From contig NZ_CP010892.1 in assembly GCF_000931465.1 (NCBI RefSeq), forward strand, positions 1,612,001 through 1,676,000: DNA of 64,000 bases. Direction: 5' to 3'. Numbering within the stretch: position 1 is the stretch's first letter; each line of letters begins with the position of its first letter. The notes under the pieces were generated by a model that saw nothing but the letters and a program-made list of their open reading frames with translations, was not told the origin of the DNA and made no database searches. The translations under genes were made by a program, and so were the position numbers. Source of the stretch: Pseudomonas sp. MRSN 12121. Its GTDB lineage: Bacteria > Pseudomonadota > Gammaproteobacteria > Pseudomonadales > Pseudomonadaceae. Positions 54,100 through 63,873 of the stretch are shown in pieces.

Positions 54100-54732
54100 C
54101 GTTTTTCTTTCCAGGAGGATGCCTGTGGGTCGTGGGATAAAAACGGCGTCGAACGCGTTATCGATGGCGATGCGCCGAGAGGCGTTGTTCGCTATGAAGT
54201 GCTGGGTTGATACGCAAAGTGCGACTTCATAGGAGATGCACTGCTCAAGTTGTCCATGACGGTTTGAGACGTCGGGTAACTTAATGAAGAAGTGGGCGGG
54301 AATATATGCAGGGAAGAAGGGCTGGAGTTTTTTTGAAACTTTTCAGAATTATCTGTTTGTTGCTGGGTATTAATCTTTGTTGCTTGTAGTTAGTTGGTCA
54401 GCCTTTGCCTAGGAAGTGTCTGGGGCGGGATTTTTTTAAGGATTTTTCTTAAGTTTTTCGAGTTCTGGTCGAGGGGGAAGGGCGCAGGGGAGAAATCGGG
54501 TGCGAGCGGAAAGTGGAACTTTCCGGCAGGAAGTGAGTGTTGTTAGTTGGCGGGATAGTGTGGGTTTATTTAAGCGGGTTTTTATCGTTATTTGATTTTG
54601 GCTGTATTTGGCGTGCGTGAAAGTACAGCCTTTGATAGCTGTTTCTATTGTTCGAGTTAATGAAGCGTCAGGGCCGGCAGCGAGTGCGCGGTGTTTCGGC
54701 GCAACTCGCTGGGTTGAATGAACGAACGCCGG
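54100..54732. other. AT-rich non-coding region upstream of the autotransporter
   Basis: No credible gene was found in these 633 bases. From about 54230 to 54660 base composition drops well below the window average, with runs such as TTTTTTTGAAACTTTTC and TTTTTAAGGATTTTTC. It separates the autotransporter from the DMT gene upstream on the same strand and likely holds the promoter and silencer-binding sites of the autotransporter. Confidence 0.6.
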
Positions 54733-55647
54733 TCAAGGTTTGGCCGGTTCTGCGCCTGGCACTGGTCGCGGGCCGGGCTTGAGCACCAGCCACAAGGCCG
54801 CGGCGATCAGCACGCCGCCATACAGGTGGGCCATGGACAGCGGTTCGTCCAGCAGCAATGCCCCCCACAACACGCCGAACGGCGGGATCATGAAAGTCAC
54901 CGTCATGGACTTGACCGGGCCGATCGAACTCAGCAGGCGGAAATACAGGATGTAGGCAAAGGCGGTGCAGGCCAGCCCCAGGCCCAGCAGCGACAGCCAG
55001 ACATTCCAGCCGCCCCAGCTGGCGGGCGGTTGCGTGAGGGCGCTGTAGGCGAAGACCGGCAACAGGAACAGGCTGGCGCCGAGCATGCTGCCCAGGGCCG
55101 ACAGGCGACTGTCGAGGCCGCCGGCCTGGTCCAGCCAGCGCCGCGCGAGGAAGCCGGCGAAACCGTAGCAGGTGGTGGCGAGCAGGCAGGCCAGGGCACC
55201 CAGCAACAGTTCCAGATCGAACGCCATCGGCCCGGCGCGGGTCAGGATGCCCACGCCGAGCAGGCCCAGGCAGACCCCGGCGACTTTCGGCGGGGTCAGT
55301 TTCTCGTGGAAGAACAGCCCGCCGATCAGCACCCCCATCAAGGGCGTGGTGGCATTGAAGATCGCCGAATAGCCGGCCGGCAGTACCAGCGCCGCCACCG
55401 AATACATGGTGGCGGGGATGCCGGAGTTGATCACGCCGAGCAGCAGCACGGTCTTGAACTTGCCCTGGAAATTCCAGCTGACGCGCATCAGCGCGAGAAT
55501 CGCCAGCAGGCCGCCAGCGGCGATGGATACGCGAAAGAACGCGGTGGGAATGCTGCCGATGACCGGGGCGATGATGCGCATGAACAGAAAACTTGCACCC
55601 CAGATCGCGGCCAGGGACAACAAACGCAGGGTATCGACAAGCCTCAC
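54733..55647 (-). CDS. DMT-family transporter (EamA)
   Basis: A 304-aa protein with ten helices in two EamA repeats: LAAIWGASFLFMRIIAPVIGSIPTAFFR-like opening (AAIWGASFLFMRI) and a second half with LATTCYGFAGFLARRWL. It probably exports a metabolite or amino acid. The start is a GTG at 55647 with AAGGAG 7 bases upstream. It is divergent from aceK across 198 bases. Confidence 0.88.
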   Translation of the reverse strand: MRLVDTLRLLSLAAIWGASFLFMRIIAPVIGSIPTAFFRVSIAAGGLLAILALMRVSWNFQGKFKTVLLLGVINSGIPATMYSVAALVLPAGYSAIFNATTPLMGVLIGGLFFHEKLTPPKVAGVCLGLLGVGILTRAGPMAFDLELLLGALACLLATTCYGFAGFLARRWLDQAGGLDSRLSALGSMLGASLFLLPVFAYSALTQPPASWGGWNVWLSLLGLGLACTAFAYILYFRLLSSIGPVKSMTVTFMIPPFGVLWGALLLDEPLSMAHLYGGVLIAAALWLVLKPGPRPVPGAEPAKP

Positions 55648-55741
55648 GGTGCAACTCCTTCAATGGCCTGTTCAAGGGCCTTTCCACGGCAGGGCGCAAG
55701 TGTTGCCCAGAGGCGGGGAGCGGGCAATCGCAATCTTGCGC

Positions 55742-55781
55742 TGCAATTGCCGTGGCGATCGCCAAGCACGGAAAAATTGCA
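55742..55781. promoter_or_regulatory. Imperfect palindrome between the DMT gene and aceK
   Basis: TGCAATT (55742-55748) mirrors AATTGCA (55775-55781), with inner CCGTG/CACGG arms and a central GGCGATCGCC. It could be an operator for either divergent gene. Confidence 0.3.
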
Positions 55782-55845
55782 CTTCTCCTGCATCCGCTTC
55801 TCTGGCTAAGCTCAGGCTTTTCCGAATTCCCGCAGAGGTCTCACC

Positions 55846-57567
55846 ATGCCGCAAAAATGGCCCGCCGCCGACATCGCCCGAACGATCCTCGATGGCTTCG
55901 ATGATTACCGCGAACACTTTCGCCGGATCACCGACGGTGCCCGGGCCCGTTTCGAGCAGGCGCAGTGGCAGGAGGCGCAGGCTGCCTCGGCGGCGCGGAT
56001 CAACCTGTACGAGGAAAAGGTCGGCGAAACCGTGGCGCGGCTGCGCGAGGCCTTCGATCAGGACACTCTGCTCGACGTCACTCAATGGCCCCTGGTGAAA
56101 AGCGCCTATATCAGCCTGATCGACCTGCGCTTCGACGACGAGCTGTCCGAGACCTGGTACAACTCGGCGTTCTGCGCCCTGTTCAGCCATGACCTGATCA
56201 GCGACGGCTGCATGTTCATCCACACCACGCGGCCGAGCCTGCGCCGGGCCCGCGCCGCGCAGACCCGCACCTACCGGCCGCAGGGCCACTTGTCGACGAT
56301 GCTCGAACAGATCTTCGTCGACTACCGCTTCAGCGAGGCCTATGCCGATCTGCCCGGCGACCTGCGGCGCCTGGAAGCGCAACTGCGCGAGAACCTGCCG
56401 GACTGGGTGTGCAAGGATCCGGAGCTGGCGGTGGAGCTGTTTTCCTCGGTGCTCTACCGCAACAAGGGCGCCTACCTGGTGGGGCGCATCTACACCCACG
56501 ACGAGCAGTGGCCGCTGGTGATCCCTTTGCTGCACCGCGAAGGGCAGGGCATCCAGATCGATGCGCTGATCACCGACGAAGCCGACGTGTCGATCATCTT
56601 TTCCTTCACCCGTTCCTACTTCATGGTCGACGTGCCGGTGCCGGCGGAATTCATCGGTTTCCTCAAGCGCATCCTGCCGGGCAAGCACATCGCCGAGCTG
56701 TATACCTCCATCGGCTTCTACAAGCACGGCAAGTCCGAGTTCTACCGGGCGCTGATCAACCACCTGGCCAATACCGACGACCAGTTCATCATGGCGCCGG
56801 GCGTGCGCGGCATGGTCATGAGCGTGTTCACCCTGCCGGGCTTCAACACCGTGTTCAAGATCATCAAGGACCGCTTCTCGCCGTCGAAAAACGTCGACCG
56901 CGCCACGGTGATCGAGAAGTACCGGCTGGTGAAAAGCGTCGACCGGGTCGGGCGCATGGCCGATACCCAGGAGTTCGCCGATTTCCGTTTTCCCCTGGGC
57001 AAGTTCGACCCGGCGTGCCTGGCGGAACTGCTGGAGGTCGCGCCGTCCACGGTGTCGGTGGAAGGCGACACGGTGCTGATCCGCCACTGCTGGACCGAGC
57101 GGCGCATGACCCCGCTCAACCTCTACCTGGACAACGCCAACGAAGCCCAGGTGCGCGAGGCGCTGGAAGACTACGGCCTGGCGATCAAGCAACTGGCCGC
57201 GGCCAATATCTTTCCCGGCGACATGCTGTTGAAGAACTTCGGCGTCACCCGCCATGGCCGGGTGGTGTTCTACGACTACGACGAGATCTGTTTCCTCACC
57301 GAGGCCAACTTCCGCCACATCCCGGCGCCCCGCACCCCGGAAGATGAAATGGCCTCCGAACCCTGGTATTCCATCGGCCCGCTGGACGTGTTCCCCGAGG
57401 AGTTCCCACCGTTCCTGTTCGCCGACGCCGGGCAGCGCAAGCTGTTCGACCAGCTGCACGGCGAGCTGTATAACGCCGACTACTGGAAAGGCCTGCAGGA
57501 CGCCATTCGCGCCGGCAAGGTGATCGACGTCTTCCCGTACCGGCGCAAGGAACGGGATAACGAATAG
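55846..57567 (+). CDS. aceK: Isocitrate dehydrogenase kinase/phosphatase
   Basis: A 573-aa bifunctional enzyme (E. coli AceK 578 aa) that phosphorylates and dephosphorylates isocitrate dehydrogenase to steer carbon between TCA cycle and glyoxylate shunt. The regulatory N-terminal half is followed by the kinase fold with [18 protein letters not shown] (ATP loop), [12 protein letters not shown] (Lys), [29 protein letters not shown] (catalytic Asp/Asn region and metal Asp). AGAGG precedes the ATG. No aceA/aceB nearby, as usual for pseudomonads. Confidence 0.97.
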   Translation: MPQKWPAADIARTILDGFDDYREHFRRITDGARARFEQAQWQEAQAASAARINLYEEKVGETVARLREAFDQDTLLDVTQWPLVKSAYISLIDLRFDDELSETWYNSAFCALFSHDLISDGCMFIHTTRPSLRRARAAQTRTYRPQGHLSTMLEQIFVDYRFSEAYADLPGDLRRLEAQLRENLPDWVCKDPELAVELFSSVLYRNKGAYLVGRIYTHDEQWPLVIPLLHREGQGIQIDALITDEADVSIIFSFTRSYFMVDVPVPAEFIGFLKRILPGKHIAELYTSIGFYKHGKSEFYRALINHLANTDDQFIMAPGVRGMVMSVFTLPGFNTVFKIIKDRFSPSKNVDRATVIEKYRLVKSVDRVGRMADTQEFADFRFPLGKFDPACLAELLEVAPSTVSVEGDTVLIRHCWTERRMTPLNLYLDNANEAQVREALEDYGLAIKQLAAANIFPGDMLLKNFGVTRHGRVVFYDYDEICFLTEANFRHIPAPRTPEDEMASEPWYSIGPLDVFPEEFPPFLFADAGQRKLFDQLHGELYNADYWKGLQDAIRAGKVIDVFPYRRKERDNE

Positions 57568-57585
57568 TCCCTGTTTCTGGCTTGC

Positions 57586-57707
57586 CTGTAGGAGCGAGCT
57601 TGCTCGCGATAGGCCGCAGGCCGCTCCCGCAGCCACCGCCGCCCATGAAGCGCTGCCGGCACCACGCGTGCTGCGCACCCGATCGCGAGCCAGCTCGCTC
57701 CTGCAGG
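57586..57707. repeat. REP inverted pair between aceK and hrpA
   Basis: A 25-bp arm at 57586-57610 (CTGTAGGAGCGAGCTTGCTC start) and an inverted copy at 57682-57707 with two or three changes, spaced about 70 bases. It lies in the 223-bp gap, which has no gene. Confidence 0.82.
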
Positions 57708-57790
57708 GAGGGGAATGCCCATGCAGCATTTACCGGCGCAAATCTGCGACAATCCGCCCCCTGCATACATAGACGACCCTTGCGTACCCG

Positions 57791-60700
57791 ATGACTGACG
57801 AAGCGCCTGCAATCGACCAACTGCTGAAAAACCTCGACCAAGCCATGTTCGCCGACCGCCACCGGTTGCGGCGGCAGTTGCTGGAACTGCGCAAGAAGCC
57901 CGACGAGGCCAAGCTGGCGCAGTGGCTCGAGCGCATGCAGGCGTCCTGCGCCCAGGTGGTGTCGCGGCGGGCCAGCGTGCCGTCGATCCGCTACGACGAC
58001 AGCCTGCCGATCGCCGCCAAGCGCGACGAGATCAAGGCCGCGCTGCACAAGCACCAGGTGCTGATCATCGCCGGCGAGACCGGCTCGGGCAAAACCACCC
58101 AGCTGCCGAAGATCTGCCTGGAGATCGGTCGCGGCCAGCACGGCCTGATCGGCCATACCCAGCCCCGGCGGATCGCCGCGCGCAGCGTGGCCAGCCGGGT
58201 CGCCGAAGAGCTGGGCACGCCCCTGGGCGCGCTGGTGGGGTATCAGGTGCGTTTCGAGGACCAGAGCGACGCCAATACCCTGATCAAGCTGATGACCGAC
58301 GGCATCCTGCTGGCGGAAACCCAGAACGACCGGTTCCTGGAACGCTACGACACGATCATCGTCGACGAAGCCCACGAACGCAGCCTGAACATCGATTTCC
58401 TCCTCGGCTACCTGAAGACCCTGTTGCCGCGGCGCCCGGACCTGAAAGTCATCATCACCTCGGCGACCATCGACCTGGAGCGTTTCTCCAAGCATTTCGA
58501 CGACGCACCGATCGTCGAAGTCTCCGGTCGCACCTTCCCGGTGGAAACCTGGTATCGCCCGCTGACCCTGGAGCAGGACGAGGAGGGCAACCGGGTCGAG
58601 GACGACCTGACGGTGGATCAGGCGATCCTCGCCACCCTCGACGAAATTGCCGCCCACGAGCGCAGCGAACGCCGCAGCCCGGGCGATGTGCTGGTGTTCC
58701 TGCCGGGCGAGCGGGAGATCCGCGATGCCGCCGAGATGCTGCGCAAGGCCCAGCTCAAGCACACCGAAATCCTGCCGCTGTATGCGCGCCTGTCGCCGGC
58801 CGAGCAGCAGCGGATCTTCCAGTCCCATCCGGGGCGCAGGGTGGTGCTGGCGACCAACGTCGCCGAGACCTCGCTGACCGTGCCGGGCATCCGCTACGTG
58901 ATCGACAGCGGCACCGCGCGCATCAGCCGCTACAGCTACCGGGCCAAGGTCCAGCGCCTGCCCATCGAGGCGATTTCCCAGGCCAGCGCCAACCAGCGCA
59001 AGGGCCGCTGCGGCCGGGTCGAGCCGGGCATCTGCGTGCGCCTGTACAGCGAAGAGGATTTCAACGGCCGGCCGGAATTCACCGACCCGGAGATCCTGCG
59101 CACCAACCTGGCGGCGGTGATCCTGCAGATGCTGCACCTGCGCCTTGGCGAAATCACCGCGTTTCCCTTTATCGAACCGCCGGACGGCAAGGCCATCAGC
59201 GACGGTTTCAACCTGCTGCAAGAACTTTCGGCGGTGGATCGCAACGGCCAGCTGACGCCGCTGGGCCGCCAGCTGGCGCGCCTGCCGGTGGACCCGCGCA
59301 TGGGCCGCATGCTGCTGGAAGCGGCGAAACTCGGCAGCCTGCAGGAAGTGCTGATCGTCGCCAGCGCCATGTCGATCCAGGACCCGCGCGAACGTCCGCC
59401 GGAGCGCCAGCAAGCGGCCGACCAGGCCCACGCGCAATGGAAAGACGCGGACTCGGATTTCGCCGGGCTGGTCAACCTGTGGCGCGGTTTCGAAGAGCAG
59501 CGCCAGGCGCTGACCGCCAGCCCGCTGCGCAACTGGTGCCGCAAGAATTTCCTGAATTACCTGCGCCTGCGCGAGTGGCGCGATGCCCACCGCCAGTTGA
59601 GCCTGATCTGCCGCGACCTGCAGCTGAGCCTGAACAAGGAGCCGGCCGATTACCCGAAACTGCACAAGGCGGTGCTGGTCGGCCTGCTGAGCCAGATCGG
59701 CCAGAAGACCGAGGACGGCGACTACCTCGGCGCGCGCCAGCGGCGTTTCTGGGTGCATCCGTCGTCCGGGCTGGGCAAGAAGCGGCCGCAGTGGCTGATG
59801 ACCGCCGAGCTGGTGGAAACCACCAAGCTCTATGCGCGCATGGTGGCCAAGATCGAGCCGGACTGGATCGAGCCGCTGGCCGGGCACCTGATCAAGAAGA
59901 ACCACTTCGAACCCCACTGGGAGAAGAAGCGCGGACAGGTGGTGGCCTACGAGCAGATCACCCTGTTCGGCCTGATCGTGGTTGGTCGCCGCCCGGTGCA
60001 TTACGGCCAGGTGGACCCGGTGGTGTCGCGCGAGCTGTTTATCCGCGAAGGCCTGGTGCGCGGTGAAATCCAGTCGAAGGCCAAGTGCCTGAGCGCCAAC
60101 ACGCGGCTGCTGGAGCAGCTCGACGAACTGGAAGCCAAGGCCCGGCGCCGCGACATCCTCGCCGACGAGGAAACCCTGTTCGCCTTCTACGACGCGCGCC
60201 TGCCGGCGGAGATTCACCAGACCGCGACCTTCGACAGCTGGTACCGGATCAACAGCCAGAAAGACCCGCAACTGCTGATCATGCGCGAGGAAGACGTGCT
60301 GGCCCGCGAAGCCAGCGAAGTCACCGCCCTGCAATACCCGGACACCCTGCACATCGGCGATCTGGAGCTGGCCCTGAGTTATCACTTCGAGCCCAACCAT
60401 CCGCGCGACGGCGTCACCCTGCGGGTGCCGGCGCCGCTGCTGCCGGCCTTGCCAGCCGAACGCCTGGAGTGGCTGGTGCCGGGGCTGGTGGAAGCCAAGT
60501 GCATCGCCCTGGTGCGTAACCTGCCCAAGGCCCTGCGCAAGAACTTCGTGCCGGTGCCGGACTTCGTCAAGGCGGCCCTGGCGCGTATCGAGTTCGCCCA
60601 GGGCTCGCTGCCCCAGGCCCTGGGCCGCGAGCTGTTGCGTATGACCGGCGCGCGGGTCAGCGACGAGGCCTGGGCCGAGTCGGCGCAACAGGTGGAAGGC

Positions 60701-61702
60701 CACCTGCGGATGAATCTGGAAATCGTCGACGCCCAGGGCAAGTTCCTCGGTGAAGGCCGCGACCTGGCCGAGCTGACCGCGCGCTTCGCCGAAGCCAGCC
60801 AGGCCGCCCTGGCGGTGCCGCAAACCGCGAAAAGCCAGCAGCCGGTGGAAGCCAAGGTGTTTGCTCCGGTGGCGCAGAAGACCCAGCAGAAGATCGCCGG
60901 GCTGTCGATGACGGTGTATCCGGCCTTGGTGGAAGAAGCCGGGACGGTCAAGGAAGGGCGTTTCTCGACCCCGGCCGAGGCCGAGTTCCAGCATCGCCGG
61001 GCCTTGCAGCGCCTGCTGCTGCAACAGCTGGCCGAGCCGGCCAAGTTCCTGCGCAACAAGCTGCCGGGGCTGACCGAGCTGGGCCTGCTGTACCGCGAGC
61101 TGGGGCGGGTCGACGCGCTGGTCGAAGACATCCTGCTGGCCAGCCTCGACAGCTGCGTGCTGGAAGGCGAAGACAGCCTGCCGCGGGACGGCGCCGGCCT
61201 GGCGTCGCTGGCCGAGCGCAAGCGGGGCAACTGGACCGAGCATGCCGAGCGCCTGGCGCGCCTGACCCTGGACATCCTCAAGCTCTGGCACGGCCTGCAA
61301 AAGCGCTTCAAGGGCAAGATCGACCTGGCCCAGGCGGTGGCGCTGAACGACATCAAGTCGCAGCTCGGCCACCTGGTGTACCCGGGCTTCGTCCGCGAGA
61401 CCCCGGCGCAATGGCTCAAGGAACTGCCGCGTTACCTCAAGGCCGTGGAACTGCGCTTCGAGAAACTCGGCAGCCAGGTGCAGAAGGACCGGGTCTGGAG
61501 TACCGAACTGGCCGGGCTGTGGAACCAGTACCAGGCGCGGACGAGCAAGCACGCCCAGGAAGGCAAGCGCGACCCGCAGCTGGAGCTGTACCGCTGGTGG
61601 CTGGAGGAATACCGGGTGTCGCTGTTCGCCCAGCAACTGGGCACCAAGGCGCCGATTTCCGATAAGCGCTTGAACAAGCAGTGGAGCCAGGTCGAGGCCT
61701 GA
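57791..61702 (+). CDS. hrpA: ATP-dependent RNA helicase HrpA
   Basis: A 1303-aa DEAH-box helicase (E. coli HrpA 1300 aa). Walker A IIAGETGSGKTTQLPK near residue 95, DEAH in TIIVDEAHERSLN near 192, motif III ITSATID, motif VI region QRKGRCGRVEPG, then the HA2 and OB domains and the long DUF3418 C-terminal region. HrpA acts on translation-related RNA; in E. coli it rescues stalled or colliding ribosomes. It is a single-gene unit bounded by REP elements on both sides. Confidence 0.97.
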   Translation: MTDEAPAIDQLLKNLDQAMFADRHRLRRQLLELRKKPDEAKLAQWLERMQASCAQVVSRRASVPSIRYDDSLPIAAKRDEIKAALHKHQVLIIAGETGSGKTTQLPKICLEIGRGQHGLIGHTQPRRIAARSVASRVAEELGTPLGALVGYQVRFEDQSDANTLIKLMTDGILLAETQNDRFLERYDTIIVDEAHERSLNIDFLLGYLKTLLPRRPDLKVIITSATIDLERFSKHFDDAPIVEVSGRTFPVETWYRPLTLEQDEEGNRVEDDLTVDQAILATLDEIAAHERSERRSPGDVLVFLPGEREIRDAAEMLRKAQLKHTEILPLYARLSPAEQQRIFQSHPGRRVVLATNVAETSLTVPGIRYVIDSGTARISRYSYRAKVQRLPIEAISQASANQRKGRCGRVEPGICVRLYSEEDFNGRPEFTDPEILRTNLAAVILQMLHLRLGEITAFPFIEPPDGKAISDGFNLLQELSAVDRNGQLTPLGRQLARLPVDPRMGRMLLEAAKLGSLQEVLIVASAMSIQDPRERPPERQQAADQAHAQWKDADSDFAGLVNLWRGFEEQRQALTASPLRNWCRKNFLNYLRLREWRDAHRQLSLICRDLQLSLNKEPADYPKLHKAVLVGLLSQIGQKTEDGDYLGARQRRFWVHPSSGLGKKRPQWLMTAELVETTKLYARMVAKIEPDWIEPLAGHLIKKNHFEPHWEKKRGQVVAYEQITLFGLIVVGRRPVHYGQVDPVVSRELFIREGLVRGEIQSKAKCLSANTRLLEQLDELEAKARRRDILADEETLFAFYDARLPAEIHQTATFDSWYRINSQKDPQLLIMREEDVLAREASEVTALQYPDTLHIGDLELALSYHFEPNHPRDGVTLRVPAPLLPALPAERLEWLVPGLVEAKCIALVRNLPKALRKNFVPVPDFVKAALARIEFAQGSLPQALGRELLRMTGARVSDEAWAESAQQVEGHLRMNLEIVDAQGKFLGEGRDLAELTARFAEASQAALAVPQTAKSQQPVEAKVFAPVAQKTQQKIAGLSMTVYPALVEEAGTVKEGRFSTPAEAEFQHRRALQRLLLQQLAEPAKFLRNKLPGLTELGLLYRELGRVDALVEDILLASLDSCVLEGEDSLPRDGAGLASLAERKRGNWTEHAERLARLTLDILKLWHGLQKRFKGKIDLAQAVALNDIKSQLGHLVYPGFVRETPAQWLKELPRYLKAVELRFEKLGSQVQKDRVWSTELAGLWNQYQARTSKHAQEGKRDPQLELYRWWLEEYRVSLFAQQLGTKAPISDKRLNKQWSQVEA

Positions 61703-61712
61703 GGCTCCCTCT

Positions 61713-61832
61713 GTAGCCGCTGCCGAGCCCACAATCCGTAGGAGCGAGCGGGCGGCGATCCGACTTGCCCGCGATCCGGGCATCGCGGTCCGCCTGGGCG
61801 GGCGCTATCGCGAGCAAGCTTCGCTCCTACAG
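61713..61832. repeat. REP cluster of two families upstream of the KAS III gene
   Basis: GTAGCCGCTGCCGAGC at 61713-61728 is a truncated single copy of the REP type at 23522. It is followed by a GTAGGAGCGAGC-type arm from 61738 and its inverted partner at 61807-61832 (ATCGCGAGCAAGCTTCGCTC start). The remaining part of the 365-bp gap, 61833-62067, should hold the promoter of the next gene; no clear hexamers were found. Confidence 0.75.
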
Positions 61833-62067
61833 CCGTTAGCGCGATCGGTGACGATAGGGGCGATCGAGCGCGCCAATGGGGCCAAACGCCCGCGTTTATG
61901 GCAAACTTCGCCGTTATAAATGCCGGCCCCGCGGTTTTGAGCGTTCGCCGCCCGGGCAAAGCGGAATAAAGCGATATCAGGTCCGATTCCGCCCGTCGGG
62001 AGAGACCATTTACGGTTTGGTACGACGGTGCCAATACCTTCTGCCTCAACAGAATAGAGGAACGATC

Positions 62068-63189
62068 GTGCATAACGTCGTCATCAGCGGCACTGGCCTG
62101 TACACCCCGGCCAACAGCATTTCCAACGAAGAGCTGGTGCAGTCTTTCAATACCTACGTCCATCAGTTCAACGCCGACAACGCCGAAGCGATCGAGCGCG
62201 GCGAGGTCCAGGCCCTGACCGAGTCCAGCGCCGCCTTCATCGAGAAAGCCTCCGGCATCAAGAGCCGTTTCGTCATGGACAAGGACGGCATTCTCGATCC
62301 GCAACGCATGACCCCGCGCCTGCCCGAGCGCTCCAACGACGAATGGTCGGTGCTTTGCCAGATGGCCATCGGCGCCGCCGAGCAGGCCCTGCAGCGCGCC
62401 GGCAAGACCGCCGCGGACATCGATGGCGTCATCGTCGCCTGCTCCAACCTGCAACGCGCCTATCCGGCCATCGCCATCGAAGTCCAGGAAGCCCTGGGCA
62501 TCGAAGGTTTCGGTTTCGACATGAACGTGGCCTGTTCCTCGGCTACCTTCGGTATCCAGGCTGCCTGCAACAGCGTGCAACTGGGCCAGGCCCGGGCGAT
62601 CCTGATGGTCAACCCGGAAGTCTGCACCGGCCACCTGAATTTCCGCGACCGCGACAGCCACTTCATCTTCGGCGACGCCGCCACCGCGGTGGTCATCGAG
62701 CGCGCCGACCTGGCGACCTCGCCTTACCAGTTCGACATTGTCAGCACCAAGCTGCTGACCAAGTTCTCCAACAACATCCGCAACAACTTCGGCTTCCTCA
62801 ACCGCGCCGCGGAAGAGGGCATTGGCGCGCCGGACAAGCTCTTCGTCCAGGAAGGCCGCAAGGTGTTCCGCGATGTCTGCCCGATGGTCGCGGAGCTGAT
62901 CGCCGAGCACCTGCAGGAAAACCAGCTGAACGTCGGCGATGTGAAGCGCTTCTGGCTGCACCAGGCCAACCTCAGCATGAACCACCTGATCGTCAGGAAA
63001 CTCCTGGGACGCGAGGCCACCGAAGCCGAGGCGCCGGTGATTCTCGACACCTACGCCAACACCAGTTCGGCAGGTTCGGTGATTGCCTTCCACAAGAACC
63101 AGGACGACCTGCCGAGCGGTTCGCTGGCGGTGCTCAGCTCGTTCGGCGCCGGTTATTCGATCGGCAGTGTGCTTCTGCGCAAGCGTTGA
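62068..63189 (+). CDS. Beta-ketoacyl-ACP synthase III-like enzyme
   Basis: A 373-aa thiolase-fold enzyme with the KAS III triad: MNVACSSATFGIQA (Cys), FWLHQANLSMN (His) and LDTYANTSSAGS (Asn). It is longer than housekeeping FabH (~317-330 aa). It resembles the P. aeruginosa KAS III-like protein PA3286, reported to join octanoyl-CoA from beta-oxidation with malonyl-ACP, shunting it into fatty acid synthesis; this assignment is from memory of sequence and neighbourhood. The start is GTG 62068 after AGAGGAA. An ECF sigma gene follows 69 bases later. Confidence 0.88.
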   Translation: MHNVVISGTGLYTPANSISNEELVQSFNTYVHQFNADNAEAIERGEVQALTESSAAFIEKASGIKSRFVMDKDGILDPQRMTPRLPERSNDEWSVLCQMAIGAAEQALQRAGKTAADIDGVIVACSNLQRAYPAIAIEVQEALGIEGFGFDMNVACSSATFGIQAACNSVQLGQARAILMVNPEVCTGHLNFRDRDSHFIFGDAATAVVIERADLATSPYQFDIVSTKLLTKFSNNIRNNFGFLNRAAEEGIGAPDKLFVQEGRKVFRDVCPMVAELIAEHLQENQLNVGDVKRFWLHQANLSMNHLIVRKLLGREATEAEAPVILDTYANTSSAGSVIAFHKNQDDLPSGSLAVLSSFGAGYSIGSVLLRKR

Positions 63190-63258
63190 CAGTCTTAGGG
63201 AACACCGCCGCCGGTGACTGCCGGCGCTGGTGTTCCTGATTCCGATTACGAGGCATGA

Positions 63259-63873
63259 ATGTCCGCAGCTGACGACACGCAACTGCTTGAACGCCTGCTG
63301 GCCGGCGAGCAAAAGGCCTACCAACAACTGGTCAGTACCTACCAGAGCGCGATGCGCGCCGTGGCCTACGCCATAGTCGGCCAGCGCCACGCCGATGAAG
63401 TGGTGCAGGACGCCTGGCTGGCGGTGGTGCGCAACCTGGCGGGTTTCCAGGGGCGTTCCAGCCTCAAGACCTGGTTGCTGACCATCACCGCCAATTCGGC
63501 CAAAAGCCGCTACAAGCAAAACCGCCGGGAAGTCCTGCTGGACGATTTGCCGTCCCCCCACGGCACCATCGGCGACGAACGTTTTTCCCCCGACGACGGC
63601 CACTGGCTGGTGGCGCCGTACGCCTGGCACGCCGACACCCCGGAGGCACTGCTGACCGAGGCCGAGTTGCGCGACTGCCTGGAACACACCCTGCTCAGCC
63701 TGTCGGAACTGCAAGGCAGCGTGCTGAGCCTGCGCGAGCGCCAGGGCCTGGAGCTGGAAGAAATCTGTAATCTTCTGGACATTTCCCTCTCCAATGTCCG
63801 GGTGCTGCTGCACCGCGCACGACTCAAGCTCTTTGCCACGGTGGAGCATTTCGAGGAGACCGGCCAATGCTGA
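63259..63873 (+). CDS. ECF-type RNA polymerase sigma factor
   Basis: A 204-aa sigma-70 family member with region 2 (residues ~10-85: YQQLVSTYQSAMRAVAYAIV, then ADEVVQDAWLAVVRNLAGF) and region 4 (~140-195: LSLSELQGSVLSLRERQGLE, LLDISLSNVRVLLHRAR). The stretch between them is longer than in most ECF factors. It overlaps the start of a zinc-finger anti-sigma gene by ATGCTGA, a standard sigma/anti-sigma arrangement. Signal and regulon unknown. Confidence 0.93.
   Translation: MSAADDTQLLERLLAGEQKAYQQLVSTYQSAMRAVAYAIVGQRHADEVVQDAWLAVVRNLAGFQGRSSLKTWLLTITANSAKSRYKQNRREVLLDDLPSPHGTIGDERFSPDDGHWLVAPYAWHADTPEALLTEAELRDCLEHTLLSLSELQGSVLSLRERQGLELEEICNLLDISLSNVRVLLHRARLKLFATVEHFEETGQC

Noticed and set aside
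54100..54115. AANAANAA Crc/Hfq motif before the autotransporter (AAGAAAAA on the minus strand)
   Set aside because: A single purine-rich match near a ribosome site of a non-catabolic gene is likely chance.
49408..54210. Two long plus-strand open frames (970 and 564 codons) opposite the autotransporter
   Set aside because: They mirror the 297-bp repeats and high GC of the real gene; no domains, poor starts, and composition (Val, Ala, Asp, Gln rich) is that of an antisense shadow.
57296..61783. A 1495-codon minus-strand frame opposite aceK and hrpA
   Set aside because: Antisense shadow of a GC-rich gene; the plus strand has the full HrpA motifs and the minus frame has none.
61432..63867. An 811-codon minus-strand frame opposite the KAS III and sigma genes
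   Set aside because: Shadow frame; KAS III triad and sigma regions are clear on the plus strand.
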